The notes under the pieces: model-generated
What the model saw: only the letters and a program-made list of their open reading frames with translations
Databases searched by the model: none
Told to the model about the DNA's origin: nothing
Program-made: the position numbers and the translations under genes
Source of the DNA: Ascidia mentula
Lineage: Eukaryota > Chordata > Ascidiacea > Phlebobranchia > Ascidiidae
DNA length: 64,000 nt
Assembly: GCA_947561715.1 (NCBI GenBank)
Contig: OX387200.1
Span: 6,388,501-6,452,500 of the forward strand
Direction: 5' to 3'
Part shown: piece by piece, positions 12,501-24,852 of the stretch
Position numbering within the stretch: position 1 is the first letter of the stretch
How the letters are laid out: the number at the start of each line of letters is the position of its first letter

Positions 12501-15406
12501 TTTTTTTGTTTGAATTCTCATGCGTTTGTACCGTCTGCATCAGTGTTTCCCAACCGGTGGTACGCGTACGGCATTCCAGGTGTTACGCGAGCACATTTCC
12601 GTATATTTGCGCATACAGTTCGAATTTAAACAATCGTTAGTGATCTAAAAATGTTTGTTACTTCATCCGCTAGGTTACTTTGTAACACACAACTAGATGG
12701 TACGTGTCGAAATTGTCTTTTTGCTCCAAGTGGTACGCAACCACAAAAAGGTTTGGAATCACTGGAAACACTAAGAATATGTTAGGATCAGAAAGTAGCT
12801 CATTAAAACCTGTCATATTTTGTTATGAAACCAACGACAACAAACGTATATTCGGTTTATTGAATTTTTAGGCAGTGTTTTGTAAATTTTCCCTTGTCGT
12901 TACCCCCTTTGAAATCACTAAGCACAAGTATCTTGCACCTTATTATAAATTTTCATATTATTTATTTGTAAATTATATATAATATATACAACCAAGCCCA
13001 ATGAATCTACTTGGCCTCTAGGAACAGATCTCGAACCTTAGGTTCCCTGACTTAGGTGTTTGTTTCTTGTGTGTTAATGGGTCAAAATAATCCCTGCCAA
13101 ATTAGGATTTGTGGCTCTGAGTTTATCTCAGTTTAGCACTGAAAAGTGTGATTGGCTCTTTATAATCTAAAGGTTGCCGACCTCTGTCCTGGCTACAAAC
13201 ACAAACGACAAAAATTGACGGATTTGTGGTAACATGTTTTTTTTTAAGTGACATGGGGAATATTGTTGGAATCCATGGACCAGTTATTCCTTTGAGAAGA
13301 GGTGAGAGATCGACAACAGGTATTTCTCTCTGGTTGTCTGTTTTTTGTCTTAAAAACTGTCCAAGTAATTATTAACTATGTGACAATCGGTGGTTGACGT
13401 GAAATCAGGGTCGTTTAGGCATTTACCTTAAGATAACATTTAATATATATTTTTCTGTACAACATTGGTGTAACGTTTGTTGCACTGGGAATTTGTTCTT
13501 CACACATTTAACTGGATGACCGAACCGGCACCAGCAATCATTACCAAAAAAATACGTTTGCGTTTGTCGAAAATGCATTTAGTTAAAAAACAAACTTTAC
13601 AACTTCTTCGTTTCACTGTAGGTGAAAAAATTCATGAGAAGCAACATGAAAAAACCGAAAAGAATTTACCAAAAATTAACAAGAAGTCTAAAGAACTAAA
13701 TCTCAAATCGGATAAGCGAAATAAGAAGAAAAGTAACGTGTCCAAAAAAGAAGGTACCGTATTGGAAACAAGCAGTTAACAACTGGTTTCGTGTAGATTT
13801 ACCACTGAAAGTCTGAAAGCTTATATAATCGAGCAATTAGTTTTTTTTGCTGGAACCTTATGTGCACCTTTTTAAAAAGCGTCTACACTATCATATCAGC
13901 CACATGTAAGCATATTGCATAAATTAATAGTGTATTATTGCCATGCTTTCATGTTAAAATCCCGCGAATTCATATTCTCAGCAAAGGAAAAATCTCAAAA
14001 TATTTCAATCTCACAATTGTCGACGCCAGAGGTTGCAGAACATGACGAAGTGACGTCGGACGCTCAGAAGAAATCCCAGTCTGAAGTGAGTGTAAATGTC
14101 GCCACTGAACAATCGGTTAACGAATCGGACGGCAAGGAACGTCTAACAACCGCAAACAAGCTCAACAGAACAACCTACAGTGTCATCGACCAAACGCAAG
14201 TCATCGAAGTCGGTACGTTATGTTTTGTGTCGTGCATTTATTTTCCTTGTGTTGGTTTTTGTGGATTTTTTGAATTATGAAAATACTGGTCCAACTTGGG
14301 TTATGAGAAGTGTGCATTCATGTACCAATGATGTCGGACGTAGTCGCGAAAACGTAAATATCGAAAAATTACACTTATTTTCCCGAATTTACCACAGTGC
14401 GTAGCCTACCCATTATTGTAACAGCACTGGTTTTTCCTCCTTGCATGCTGTATTCTGAGCATGGTTTAAGCTTACACTTACATGCAGGTTTATGGCACGT
14501 TAAGGTCAGAATATTACAGCAATGTGTCTGGACATAGCTTATCAATCATGGCTGTCCTAAAATATCGCTTTGTTAACAATTAGTAGGGATTAAAGCTTTC
14601 AGGAACTTGTGCAAGAAATACCCTTATGTTTATTTTGCTGAAATACCCTTTCATCAACACCTACCATAAGGCAAACCCTTCGTATCAAATGTTAACAGGT
14701 GCAAATAAACTGATCAGCGTGCCACAGAACGAAGTAGTGTTCCATGATCCATTGGAAGGAGCTGAAAAACTCACCTACACCAAGGGTTTAACGAACAAGG
14801 CGGTTGCCATGGGGAGGGTGACGATTCCTCCGGGTCAACAGAAGGGCATGAGCTGTATGAATCACATGCTGGTTGGTGGCGTTGTTATTAGTTTTGGATA
14901 TTATTTTACAAATTTGTCAAGTGAACAAGTACTAAGTTTGTTTATATTGTGGTATTCATACTTGAAATTTTCATGCGTACAAGTCATTGTTCTTCAATTA
15001 AATTAATTGAATGCAAACAACGAAAATCTTTTCGCAGAAGAAATATTGTTTAAGGGTTATGCTTGATCTTACAAGCAAATGTATTTTCCATGAAACTTTA
15101 TACAATTACAGTTGATCTTGTGTATTCAATCTCTAAAAATGGTATATTTTGTGCCAACTCGCCCAAACCCATTTCTGTATATTTCAACTTAATACCAGAA
15201 CATCTGCCTGTTTTCAGTGCTTCCATCTCAACAAAGGGCGCGTGGAAGTATTTCTCTGCGACAATTGGTCGGTGTTGGCCCCGAATTCCTACTTCATCGT
15301 CCCTGGAGGCAACGGCTACGATATCCGCAACATCAGCAAAGAGCACTCGGCCGAACTGGTTTTTACGCAGGTCAAGGCCAAAACACAGGGCATGGTGTTT
15401 CAGTGA
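3532..15406 (+). CDS. CENPC: Centromere protein C (CENP-C), 33 exons, 1208 aa
   Basis: CENP-C links CENP-A nucleosomes to the outer kinetochore. Exons: 3532-3570, 3788-3870, 3955-4013, 4130-4194, 4476-4542, 4699-4843, 5124-5190, 5246-5317, 5394-5479, 5680-5823, 5972-6029, 6116-6225, 6474-6653, 6721-6775, 7937-8037, 8561-9089, 9404-9503, 9692-9739, 9931-10032, 10234-10342, 10750-10862, 10922-11024, 11316-11396, 11451-11540, 11892-11924, 12003-12062, 12134-12168, 12315-12411, 13249-13319, 13622-13753, 13982-14212, 14699-14871, 15218-15406. All junctions are AG/GT and stay in frame for 3627 nt. The protein is mostly acidic and Lys/Arg-rich disordered sequence, with an AT-hook (RGRPRK, about residues 648-653). 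The CENP-C motif lies at about 923-943: RRSRRVRTKPLHRW, then EEFEYE. The C-terminal cupin dimerisation domain (about 1089-1208) includes KGRVEVFLCDNW and FIVPGGNGYDIRNI. Exon edges in the low-complexity middle are less certain than the ends. Confidence 0.92.
4039..4065. repeat. (TA)n microsatellite in CENP-C intron 3
   Basis: An uninterrupted run of about thirteen TA units lies just after the exon 3 donor region. It is a simple slippage repeat with no coding content. Confidence 0.95.
6898..7732. mobile_element. hAT-type non-autonomous element in CENP-C intron 14
   Basis: The ends are inverted copies: CAGTGGTGGATCTAGGGGGG at the left and the reverse complement ending TCTAGATCCGCCACTG at the right. 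An 8-bp target duplication flanks it, GTCATTGG (6890-6897) and GCCATTGG (7733-7740), with one mismatch. CAGTG-type ends with an 8-bp duplication are typical of hAT elements. The 835-bp interior has no transposase; the open frame inside it is fortuitous. The element explains why this CENP-C intron is much longer than its neighbours. Confidence 0.85.
12541..12764. mobile_element. hAT-type MITE in CENP-C intron 28
   Basis: It starts CAGTGTTTCCCAACCGGTGG and ends with an imperfect reverse complement (AGGTTTGGAATCACTG). Related copies in this window lie at 28333-28559 and 63838-64000, with a fragment at 52605-52700, sharing internal strings such as GCATTCCAGGTGGTAC and GGTTACTTTGTAACAC. No clean target duplication is visible for this copy. 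No coding capacity. Confidence 0.75.
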
Positions 15407-15734
15407 ATATGCATCGGATAGCTCAATAATCCAACGCGGCTTTTTACATTGCGGCGGGTGTTTTAAGTGTTTATTTTGTGACTACCGCAACTCGTTGCAT
15501 TTGGTTTTAGTCGTCGCCGTATTCGCTACTCGCCTTGAAGAAAGTTGGCGTGCGTTTTTATTCACGCTGAGTTCTTTTTATCTGTTTTTCTTTTACAAAC
15601 AATTGGTAACGTTGAAATTTTCTACACTGCCATGTAGGTGAAAATGTTGCATCTTGGGTGAAAGATTTACAGAATTCGTAACGGTGCGAATGTGTTATTT
15701 TACTGTTTTAACGACGCTGTTTTTTTTTTGAGAA

Positions 15735-15740
15735 AATAAA
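15735..15740 (+). promoter_or_regulatory. Candidate CENP-C polyadenylation signal
   Basis: A canonical AATAAA follows the CENP-C stop by about 330 bp, after a T-rich stretch. It is the first clear hexamer downstream in the sense strand and would give a short 3' UTR ending before the convergent gene. Confidence 0.55.
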
Positions 15741-16368
15741 AAACTTTATCCACGATTAATGCTGGATTGTAAAAGCTTGCGCCGAAACCAGTGACGTAGC
15801 TAGCCCAACATTTGTTAGGACCAAATAATTCGTGGGTTGAAACGGCCAAGTTTTGTGGTTAAAAACATCAGCAGAAAACTACATGCCTTGAATATTACCA
15901 AACAAATTTTAGCTATGAGTTGGACATTTCGAAAACATATGGCTTGGAGCTGTGGCAGCCATGGCTATCCTGATGGAAAAAAACGTACCTAACTGGTCCG
16001 ACAACCATAACACCTATTGTGACACCAAATGGGTATCGATCATTTAATCCTTACAATTAAGCCATTTTATTGCAAGCAAACGCATAAGTTCCAAGTTTTA
16101 CAATTTAACGATGCTTAATTTTACAATAAGCACACTAGAATCTTTGTCGTTTTTCATGTAATATTTGTAAGGCACAACTGGGCGAGAATTTTATAAGGTC
16201 GGAATTAAAACCTGTACAGAAGAGGATGTCTGAAAAGCAAGAAAATAGTTAGTCGTACATACTTAAAAGTGTACAATGAAGGGCAACGAACTGTTAATCC
16301 TTAACAAAAGCAGCCGTTCTTTTTTATTAATACTGTATTATCCACAATGATAATATTTTGCAAAGTTT
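15741..16368. other. Convergent intergenic stretch
   Basis: It lies between the 3' ends of CENP-C and the next minus-strand gene. I see no exons. Around 15790-16010 there is a string resembling a hAT-MITE end (CAGTGACGTAGCTAGC), with no convincing opposite end. Confidence 0.5.
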
Positions 16369-19035
16369 TTAGGTCACAGTCACGGGTCTTCCCCCGCCGT
16401 AGGTCATGTACTCTGTCTTGTACATCTTTGGAATAGACATAATCTCTTTTGGCCCCGGTTTCGCGATCACCCAGGGCGTATCGATGGGACAGGAGAAAAT
16501 CTCCTTAACTTTGACGTCAGATGGCTTTTGGTAGGATTCAGTCACCAATGTTGTCAGACCTGATAAACATAATTAGTGATGATAACTTAAACTCGGAAAA
16601 AACCTGTAAATTGGGCAGAACACGATTACCTTTAAGTTGCAAATTAACTCCACAAGCATGTTGATTTACAGTTACGGCTTAGCGACCATGGAGTACGAAA
16701 ACGAGTCTTTAAATAACACATATTTGCACATGGACTAATGTGGATAAATATTTACTGATTTCTGTCGCGCTATTACTCCAAATACGACAAACTTATTTAA
16801 ACCATGCACACAGTAAAAGATTTACCTTTATTAGGGACAGGGACCATAGGTTTAGGAAGTCTAGGAATTTTGCTTGCACTTGGAAACCAGGTAGGATCGC
16901 GCATGGGAGGTCGTTCCCGTGGAACGGAATCTTTGGGGAGTGGATTTTCTTTTGTTCCATGGCCCCATGCTTTGGGATACTCTTCACATTCCCAGTAGGT
17001 TGACGCATCCTTTTGGGGATAATCAAGCAGTTCCTCCCTGAGAAGTTTATTTTTGTGTTATTGTTTTTTGTTTAATATATTTTAGATTTTTTGGGGATTT
17101 CTGAATATTTGCCATTTGAAGCAGCAACCAAAAATATTTCAATGTAAAAATGAAATTTGGGAATTCTGACAAACAGGTCATTAATTTTGATTTACATTTA
17201 GATAGTCCATATTAACAATACTTGAATACATGTAATTGGAGGACAGCATTCAGTTTTGACTTTAATCATTTCATAATTATCTATAAACAAAAATTAAGAA
17301 GATATGATAACTCACCTTTTGAATGACCTGTAAGCTTTCTGCGTTGAACTTAAATAAACATCATTCAAGTTCAAAATGCCCTTGTCTCGGACGAAGAAAG
17401 GCTTGGCAGACATCGCTTTGTTCTGAGTGCTGGCGATAATCTTTTGTGATGGACCACTTTTGTGATGCTGGGAAAGCACAAAGGGCTGTGGGCCAGCTTT
17501 AAAGTTTGTGTCCAATGACATTCCAGGTTTTCCTGTATATTTTGCCTTCATCTCTGAAGACTGATAGCCCATGGTAAGAGGTGTTCTCCATTCCCTTACC
17601 TTTAACTGTTAAATGTTGGTAACGTGTTAGTCGATGATATTAAAGAAACAAATGTGGTAAATAAATCTGAGAATATCACAAAAAAATAGCTAAAAAGGAA
17701 ATGTACACTAAAAGTGGTTGCCTAAAAAACAAGTTTTCAAACCTGAATTCTGCGTGGATCCCTGGTCCTCTTTGTCAACATTTTCCTGTTTGCTGATTCT
17801 TCATTCCATTTCTGACTTAGCCTATGCTTTATCTCACATATTGTGATAACAGACAAAGCCTTTGTGATGTCACAATAATCTCATATAACCTTAATGTCAT
17901 ACGAAACTCTATCATAATTGTCTAGCAGGTGTATTATGTTTCCATAACTACTATCTGTGTAACCTCAGCCCTTACACTTTTGTCTGACCTACAAAATTAT
18001 GTCTCTTTGTTTGAAATATTATTTTGTAATTTGGGCTAACCCCTTGTCATCCTGTGGGTGTTGCTGATGCTGCTGATTGGCATATTAGGCAAAACTATAC
18101 TTTACATACTGACTATGACCATAACTAAGAAACTTGTTCAATGTCTTGCAGAATTAATTTCCAACTTTATGCTTGTAAAATACCTTTGGCAAACTAAAGT
18201 TTATGATCAGATGTAAAAAAATAATAACGAAACGTAGCTTTTGAACAAACCCAATTAATGAACATACACCTTTCTGTATTGCACAAAATAACAAAGTAAT
18301 CTATTTCAAAAATTTGTGCGCAATCAAGCACAAAACCCCAAGAAAGTGGACTTCAACTTGCTATACCTTTTCAGTGTTGTCCTTTACGAAATGCACCTTC
18401 CATGAACCAGGTGACTTTTTGTACATGGGATGGGACAGGACACCACCAATGTGTTTGTAGTTGTGCTGGGTTCCGGTTGTTGTGTCATAATGGTTAATGA
18501 CCTGATCATTCGGGGTAACTTGGTCTTGGGCTGTTAACGGGGGTGGTAAATGGTCGTTGATAGTTCTCTGAAAATAATTTACATTCATTTTGTCAAGGTG
18601 AAAATATCAGCTTTAAAAGACTCTTAAACCTTACGATTTATTTTGTCTGTGCGTTGTGCATTGATATTGTATTTATACTCTAAATTGAACATTTAGGTGC
18701 AGGATTTGTTTGGCCAATTTTGATTGAAATGTATTATTACTTTTCTTTGCAAATAGATAACAAAATTCGAAAATGTGCAAGGTTAGATCCGACATTTTTT
18801 CCGATCTGCTACACTGTTATTGTTATACAAAGTCTTGCATCTTGGTTTGTAATAAAACATCAAATGTAAGATCACTACACCATGAATCCATGACCTTCAG
18901 TTTACTTACTCTGAAATTTGATGGTGGGAAGTAATACCCCTTCGAGTAGTAGTGACCTCTTCCAGTACTGGTTAGATTTAAATCGTGTCTATTAAACTCA
19001 GACCCGACTTCTCCATGGCCATGTCTTAACTCCAT
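16369..19035 (-). CDS. Unrecognised 362-aa protein, ciliary microtubule-associated-like
   Basis: Six exons join in phase on the minus strand: 18910-19035, 18367-18567, 17743-17811, 17316-17605, 16826-17037, 16369-16559, all with AG/GT borders. The product is hydrophilic and Pro/Lys/Tyr-rich, with no signal peptide, membrane segment or enzyme motif. It has short repeated motifs of the kind found in axonemal microtubule-inner or stabiliser proteins: STGRGHYYSKGYYFPPSNF, LSHPMYKKSPGSWKVHF, TMGYQSSEMKAKYTGKPG, NLNDVYLSSTQKAYRSF, TLVTESYQKP and the C-terminal KMYKTEYMTYGGG. The pattern recalls SAXO4/PPP1R32- or CFAP-type proteins, but I cannot assign it to one family. Start is the first Met of the most upstream exon; a non-coding 5' exon could exist. 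It converges on CENP-C, so the two 3' ends face each other. Confidence 0.75.
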
Positions 19036-20717
19036 CCTTCATTTAACTTAACCAAAATTCGGCTCCAACTCCACCACACCACCGTACAAACTGTTGCACT
19101 TTGTCCAGAAACCGGTGTATTGAAATTAAAACCACGAAAGCAGAGCGAACAACCGTAGTACAGAGCCGAACCTACAGATTAACAACAAAACCTTTACTTA
19201 CTGTTGCTATTGGAAACCTTTTAAACCCATGAGGGAAACGTTTAATTTTAAAAATTTACCAAACAAAAATTTCTTGATTAACAATTTCAAGTAGCTAACA
19301 TTGAACACCTTTACATGTACTTATTGTAAGTAAGTAAAGTTATGCCATTCACAGTAATTTTATCTATATATCTGATTGACTGCCACACCTTATTTTTCAA
19401 GTAATTACTGTTGTTTCGAAACTTTTTTGCACTCGTCGTGACTTTTAAAATTCTGATACAAAGAAAATGATATGCAGCTTTTACCAACAACAAAATATAC
19501 ACTAAACACATTATCTTTAACACGTGCTAAAAGAACGCATTTGTGTTCTCTGTACAGTTCATATTTTTGTTTTTGAGAAAATTAAGTGCCATTTAAATCC
19601 GATAAATATTAGGGATGCACCGAAAGTTCGGTTTGTCGAATTTATTCGGCCGAAACCAAGTTTTTTATAATTATTCGGTTTCGGCCGAATATTTTTGCAA
19701 AATTCGGCCGAAACCGAAACTTTTTTACTGCATGCAACACTGATACGCAAAGTTTAGAATCATTGTTCAAACTATACTAGTGTGTTTTTGTCATCGATCT
19801 TCAAGAAGTTGGTACAGCATTCTTTACGTGCCAATAAAAGGCTGTATGATCTGATCAGATGCATTCCAGCACATGTTTTGTTTAAATTTATTGCGATTTT
19901 AAAGAGATGGATACCAAAATTAGTTTCGGTTTATTCGGTTTCGGCTGAATAAAAAAATTGCTGTTTCGGTGCATCACTAATAAATATATAGACCTACTTA
20001 AAGCATAAAGTTGGAGAATTTTTTAATCAAGTTTTACTAGAAGCGTCAAATAGGTACATTTACTGTGGACAACCGAACCGTTTTAACAATTCTGCTTGTT
20101 TCCGTTACATTTGTTTGACGACTTATTTGAATACAAAATTAGTGAAAAGTGCCCCGTAACAGTTACACGCCAAGCGACCAAAATATCAGTCACGAGAGAG
20201 TTACGTCATAGGGCAGGGCCATCATTTCAAATGAGAAACAATAAAGCACGAAAATTACGCATTCACAGACGGGGAAGTTATAGGCTACTGATGCAATGCC
20301 CTGAGGCGGGTAATTACATGTCAACTTATCTCGTACAAATTTTATTTTTATTTAGTCTTTAGTGCAGCACAGTGGACACTGGGCAGTTAGTGTTGCTGAT
20401 ATTTTATTTTTTTATGGACGCAACAATGATAAATGAAGTCTAAACACATATTTTGTCAGTGAAAAGTGGGAACTATCCATAGACAAGAGTGCTAACATTC
20501 GTGTGAGAACTTAGGAAGACAGAGTTAATGTTTTTGAAACCTTTTTCTGAGAAACATGCAGGGTTTTTTGTTTGAAGAAAACAATGGTTTGCTTACAATT
20601 TCGTTTTAAACGTTTCAGTTTTAGTAGCCTATATGTGTCCCAATCACCTGTGATTGTGAATTGCTTTAAAGAGCTACGTTTGTCTTGACATAAAAGTGTT
20701 GTTTTGAAAAGTTAATA
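19036..20717. other. Intergenic stretch before the GPCR pair
   Basis: It contains the putative upstream region of the minus-strand gene, one hAT MITE and the upstream region of the first GPCR gene. No exon with family resemblance is visible on either strand. Confidence 0.5.
19610..19979. mobile_element. hAT-type MITE with perfect 8-bp target duplication
   Basis: The 370-bp element has ends TAGGGATGCACCGAAA and TTTCGGTGCATCACTA, an inverted repeat with one mismatch. It is flanked on both sides by ATAAATAT (19602-19609 and 19980-19987). The interior is rich in TTCGGTTT-type sub-repeats and does not code. Confidence 0.9.
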
Positions 20718-23607
20718 ATGAGCGGACAACAACCGTGGACTCCGAGAATAGCCGAACCTTTCATCATTGATAGAATTCTCCCATCTCCATTCATTCCCAA
20801 TACAGCACCAGCTCAGTTAGCCACTTTAACATTTGAGGTCATAACCTCGCATCTCCCAAGTACATCGATTGTCATAGACCGGTTTTTGGCCCCAGTACCG
20901 TTAACTTCCACGCCAACGGTGCAACCAAACCCGGTGGTACTTTTTCCATTTGTGGCAACGAGCATTCAACCAAATACCACTGATGTGGCTACCACTGCCC
21001 CGAATGATGGACCAACGATGTGGACATGGAACACCACTTCACCGAAAAACTTAACTGAAAATGTTGCCCTATTTAATTTTAGTTTCGTTCCAGCAATGAC
21101 TTCCGAATTGTCCAAGTCAAGTTATTTCACAACTGTTTCGAGTGCAACAACGAATGATGAACAATTTCTTTCCAACTTATGCGGGCTTCCCAGTTTTTGC
21201 TCACCAAATACTGCGCAGCGTTGCGCCAACGTTTCTTTGATTGAATGCCAGGACTGCAGCATGGGGGCAGCCTCCATATTTGCAGCTGCCATCATTCTAC
21301 TTGGGTTGCTGATCGTTTTGGGCAATGGTTTCGTCATCTGGTGCAATGCGGCCAACAAGAGCGGCTTTACCGGCGGTTACAACAAGATAAAGGCGTCTTT
21401 GGCCGTGGCCGATTTACTCACAGGTAAACAACCAAAATGATGCACTAAAAACGTCTTATTGTCGCAATGCCACGACTTTATTTGGGCAAAAAACAGGGTG
21501 CTTTGCAGCGAAAAAGGTCGAGGGTGTTCTACCCTTAAAACCATAAAATTGAAAAAAGACAGTTTTTGAATGCTGTTTAAATATGTAGATCTCAAACATG
21601 CTATTACTTATATTTCCAATTTCCTTGTTTCGACATTTGCATAGCTACAAAGTTATTTCCCGATTCCCGAACAACGTTTTGATTTCACCTTTTAATACTT
21701 TTCAGGCCTACAAATCTTCTGTATATCAATTTACAACTTCAGTTGGACAATCAACGCAACTGCCAATGAATTGAACGAACACCAGTGGGAGTTAAGGGGT
21801 TCTCCACAAGCTACAGTCGGCGGGATATTTTACTTTCTTGGGTTCACCTCTTCTCTTTATCACCTGATTTTCCTCAGTCAGCAACGATTTAGAGCGATCA
21901 AGTGGCCGATCCTGTACAAAAGTCAAGGAGGCAAGGTGATCTATATCGGCCTTGCAGTTGTGTGGATTTTGGCCATTTTAATGTCGGTACTCCCAAGTAA
22001 GTATACATGTTTTTTTTTAAATTAATTTCTGTAAGTATAGGCTGTATATATTTTGTAGTAAAGCAGATCAGTGACCAAATCTTTAGTTTTATTTTGATTG
22101 GTTTATTTGTCTTACTGGTCTTTATACAAATATTTTTTTCTAACTCAAGCCTGACCATGCCTATGTACAAATATTGATAAAAACCGAAGGACGTTTTTTG
22201 AAAGATACTGATTTGTCTTGTGGTTCAGAAATGCCGTTTTTTGTGTTGAATATTTGTGTCTTGCTTCTGTTTGAAGAGCAAGAATAGAATTTCTCGTTTG
22301 TTTTTCAGCGTTCTTTCAAAACACGTACGTTTACACTTACATGCAAACAACATTTCTCTTCAATCTTACACTGAAGGAAGTGCAAGACCAACCCTATTCC
22401 ACGCCGCTAATGCTAATGTTCCTTGCTGTCTTCATTATCCCGTATATTGTGATGGTAAGACAAGAAAATTTGCATCTCCAAAACTACAAAGCATTGCAAT
22501 GAATGAACTACGGCCATCAGCGCTGTGCTGAGATACTGAAAATTCAGTTTTGTGTCACGAATTTTGCTCGCAAATTGCAGTGTTTGTTGGAAAATATATT
22601 GGAAAAGTTGACAGAGACCTCGTCTATTTTTTATTTTCGAAAACGTACCTGTGCGCATTTTACCTAAACATGGTACATTTATATAAATTTGTAAACATAA
22701 CTTTTTTAAATTTGTGATTGTTTGTTTAAGAGTGGATTGACCATCGGGTCTGGCGTTGTTCTTCATTCGTATAGAAAGCGCTCCAAAGACATTTCTCAAT
22801 CGATACACGGCCAAAGAGTGAACAAGCATGAAGTCTACGTTTACAAAATGCTGGCCATCATGCAATGTGGATTTACTGTGACTTTGGGTAGGTGACCAGT
22901 TTCCATGACTATAATGTAGAAAGTGAAGTTAGAAACAAAGGCAAGTAAACCCCAATTTTGTCATTTCAGGCCCAATATCAATCATACTTTACATATGATT
23001 TAGTGACATCTTAATAACCATATTTTTTTGCCTTTAGTTCCCTTGGTGGTTGTTGTTCTTCTCAGCTACACCAACGTGCTAACTTGTCAAACAATATCCG
23101 CTCCGTTTGCCGTTTGTATTTATCTAAGCATGTCTAACAGGTAACAGCATGCTAAAAATGGCGGCGTCCGATAGCCTATAACATATTATATTGTACTGCC
23201 ACTGACTGTTTATACAATGATAGATTATTTTACTCCATACTTTTCACGCATTTTGTGGTTGTACGTTTACGATTTGCATTTAAAATGTTCTTATAATTGT
23301 TATAATTTAAACATATAAAAATGAAATTCCTGGAGACAAGTTGGTTTGTTCTTTTTTAGTTTGAAACTACGTAACGTTCACCATTCCTTTTAGCAGAAAT
23401 AAATTTGTTTGTTTTTCCAGTCTGGTCAACGTGCTCGTGTACGGATTTATGGACAAGAACTTTCGTAACGCGATACGAGAAAGCTTACTTTGCTGCTTCG
23501 AAAAAAAATTCCTCGTTACTCAGCCATCGTCATCTGAAAATGCACCACAGAAAGAATGTACGACCAAAAGCACCCCAGTCACTGTTCGAGCAAATCATTG
23601 TGTCTAA
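20718..23607 (+). CDS. Rhodopsin-like GPCR, paralogue 1 (529 aa)
   Basis: Six exons: 20718-21423, 21706-21996, 22309-22454, 22731-22887, 23038-23140, 23421-23607, in frame to TAA. The protein has an approximately 180-residue Ser/Thr/Pro-rich extracellular N-terminus with N-glycosylation sites. A cysteine-rich module follows (LCGLPSFCSPNTAQRCANVS, then LIECQDC), directly before TM1 (LLIVLGNGFVIW, the GN motif). TM2 has LAVADLL as in class A receptors. The TM3 end is QQRFRAIKWP, so the usual D/ERY is QRF. TM7 has SLVNVLVYGF, an NPxxY variant in which Pro is replaced by Val, followed by an amphipathic helix-8-like segment with a CC pair that may be palmitoylated. The usual TM3 cysteine is not evident. 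The ligand is unknown. A second gene with the same structure follows 1.2 kb downstream. Confidence 0.88.
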
Positions 23608-23869
23608 ATTGCGAAAGCAATTTTGTTTTGATAAACAAAGCTGTGTTGTTGTTTTTATATGATGTATTTGTGTCAATGGTTCATGCAACAACATTTCGCA
23701 ACAACTCTACTGCAATAAATTCATGTATTAGGATAAAGTATATTAGGTGAAAGCAATTACAATTTAGCCTGCTGGATAGCGAACACCTTTTAAACTGTTT
23801 AAACTAAAGCTTGTAGGGTTTTTACTGTGAATATGTACATCGTATAGTACAACGCAGTAATAATTCATG

Positions 23870-24110
23870 CAATCAAATGATTGGCAGGATGTCCTTACTT
23901 GGCAATCACAGCTATCGTATCAAGGTCATTAGGTGTAAAGGCTTCGCAGCCCAGGCATTGCAGTCTGGCTGAATCAGCCAAACCTCACCGGAAGTTTGAC
24001 TTGTAAGATCCCGTTCCCACTTGTCGGGAAAAAGCAGCTGATTCAACAAGGCTGCGAAGGCTGGAATTCGAAGCCTGTAAACCTAATGATCGTATTGTAC
24101 AATACATGTT
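23870..24110. repeat. Short interspersed repeat with internal inverted segments
   Basis: It shares strings with the tRNA-derived repeats elsewhere in the window: CAGCCCAGGCATTGCAGTCT resembles CAGTCCAGGCATTACAGTCT at 54.36 kb, and both have a CAAACCTCACC box. It lies between the two GPCR genes. Both boundaries are approximate. Confidence 0.55.
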
Positions 24111-24852
24111 TCGCTCCATCAAGTGTAAAAAGTAATGCTCTGGGTGCGGAAACCACGTCTTCATACAAATAAAGATTAGGCCAACACCCGACCTCACATG
24201 AAAAATTCATCTTTTGTCCAATAAGTCTACATAGGATAAATCTTACTGGACATCTTAACTCAAAATCGTCATTTTCCAGAATGATTGAAAATTGAAGCCG
24301 CTCTACGTCATAGCGACCGAACCTTAAGACGTCATTTTGTTTCGGAAGAGCGGATTTGCCCAACTGCCTCCCGGGCTTGTAATTAATGGCAGCCAAGCGT
24401 ATTTAGTGGAATCGGCTTTTGTGCTGTGGGGACGCACTTGGCTTTAGCGACGCGAAAACAAGACGTAAATATGAGCCAGTTGTCCGCCTAAATCTTTCCA
24501 GAGACATATAAGTTATTACAGTATTGTTGATTATAGTAGAAGGTCAATTTATGACAAATTGTCGCTTTAGGATACTGGGATTCTGCAGAAAACGAGCGAA
24601 ATATCAAAGAAAGATAATAGTGTGTTGAAGGTGTGTTGAAGGCTATTGCAGCTAACCATCTATCCCTATTATTGCAAATATTTACGCTAAACTGAAAGAA
24701 ATACTTTATTCCAAGTGAAGATGCGCCAGACCGAATTCGAATAATGAAACGAATCCCGAATTTCAAGTGCTTTTTGCAATCCTTGTAATTGACTTTCAGC
24801 TTAAGCGCACAAATATACATTTAAGGTTGATTTAGCAACTGATATTACAGAA

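Noticed and set aside
14626..15006. 126-aa plus-strand frame starting at 14626
   Set aside because: Only its middle is the CENP-C cupin exon; both ends run into introns.
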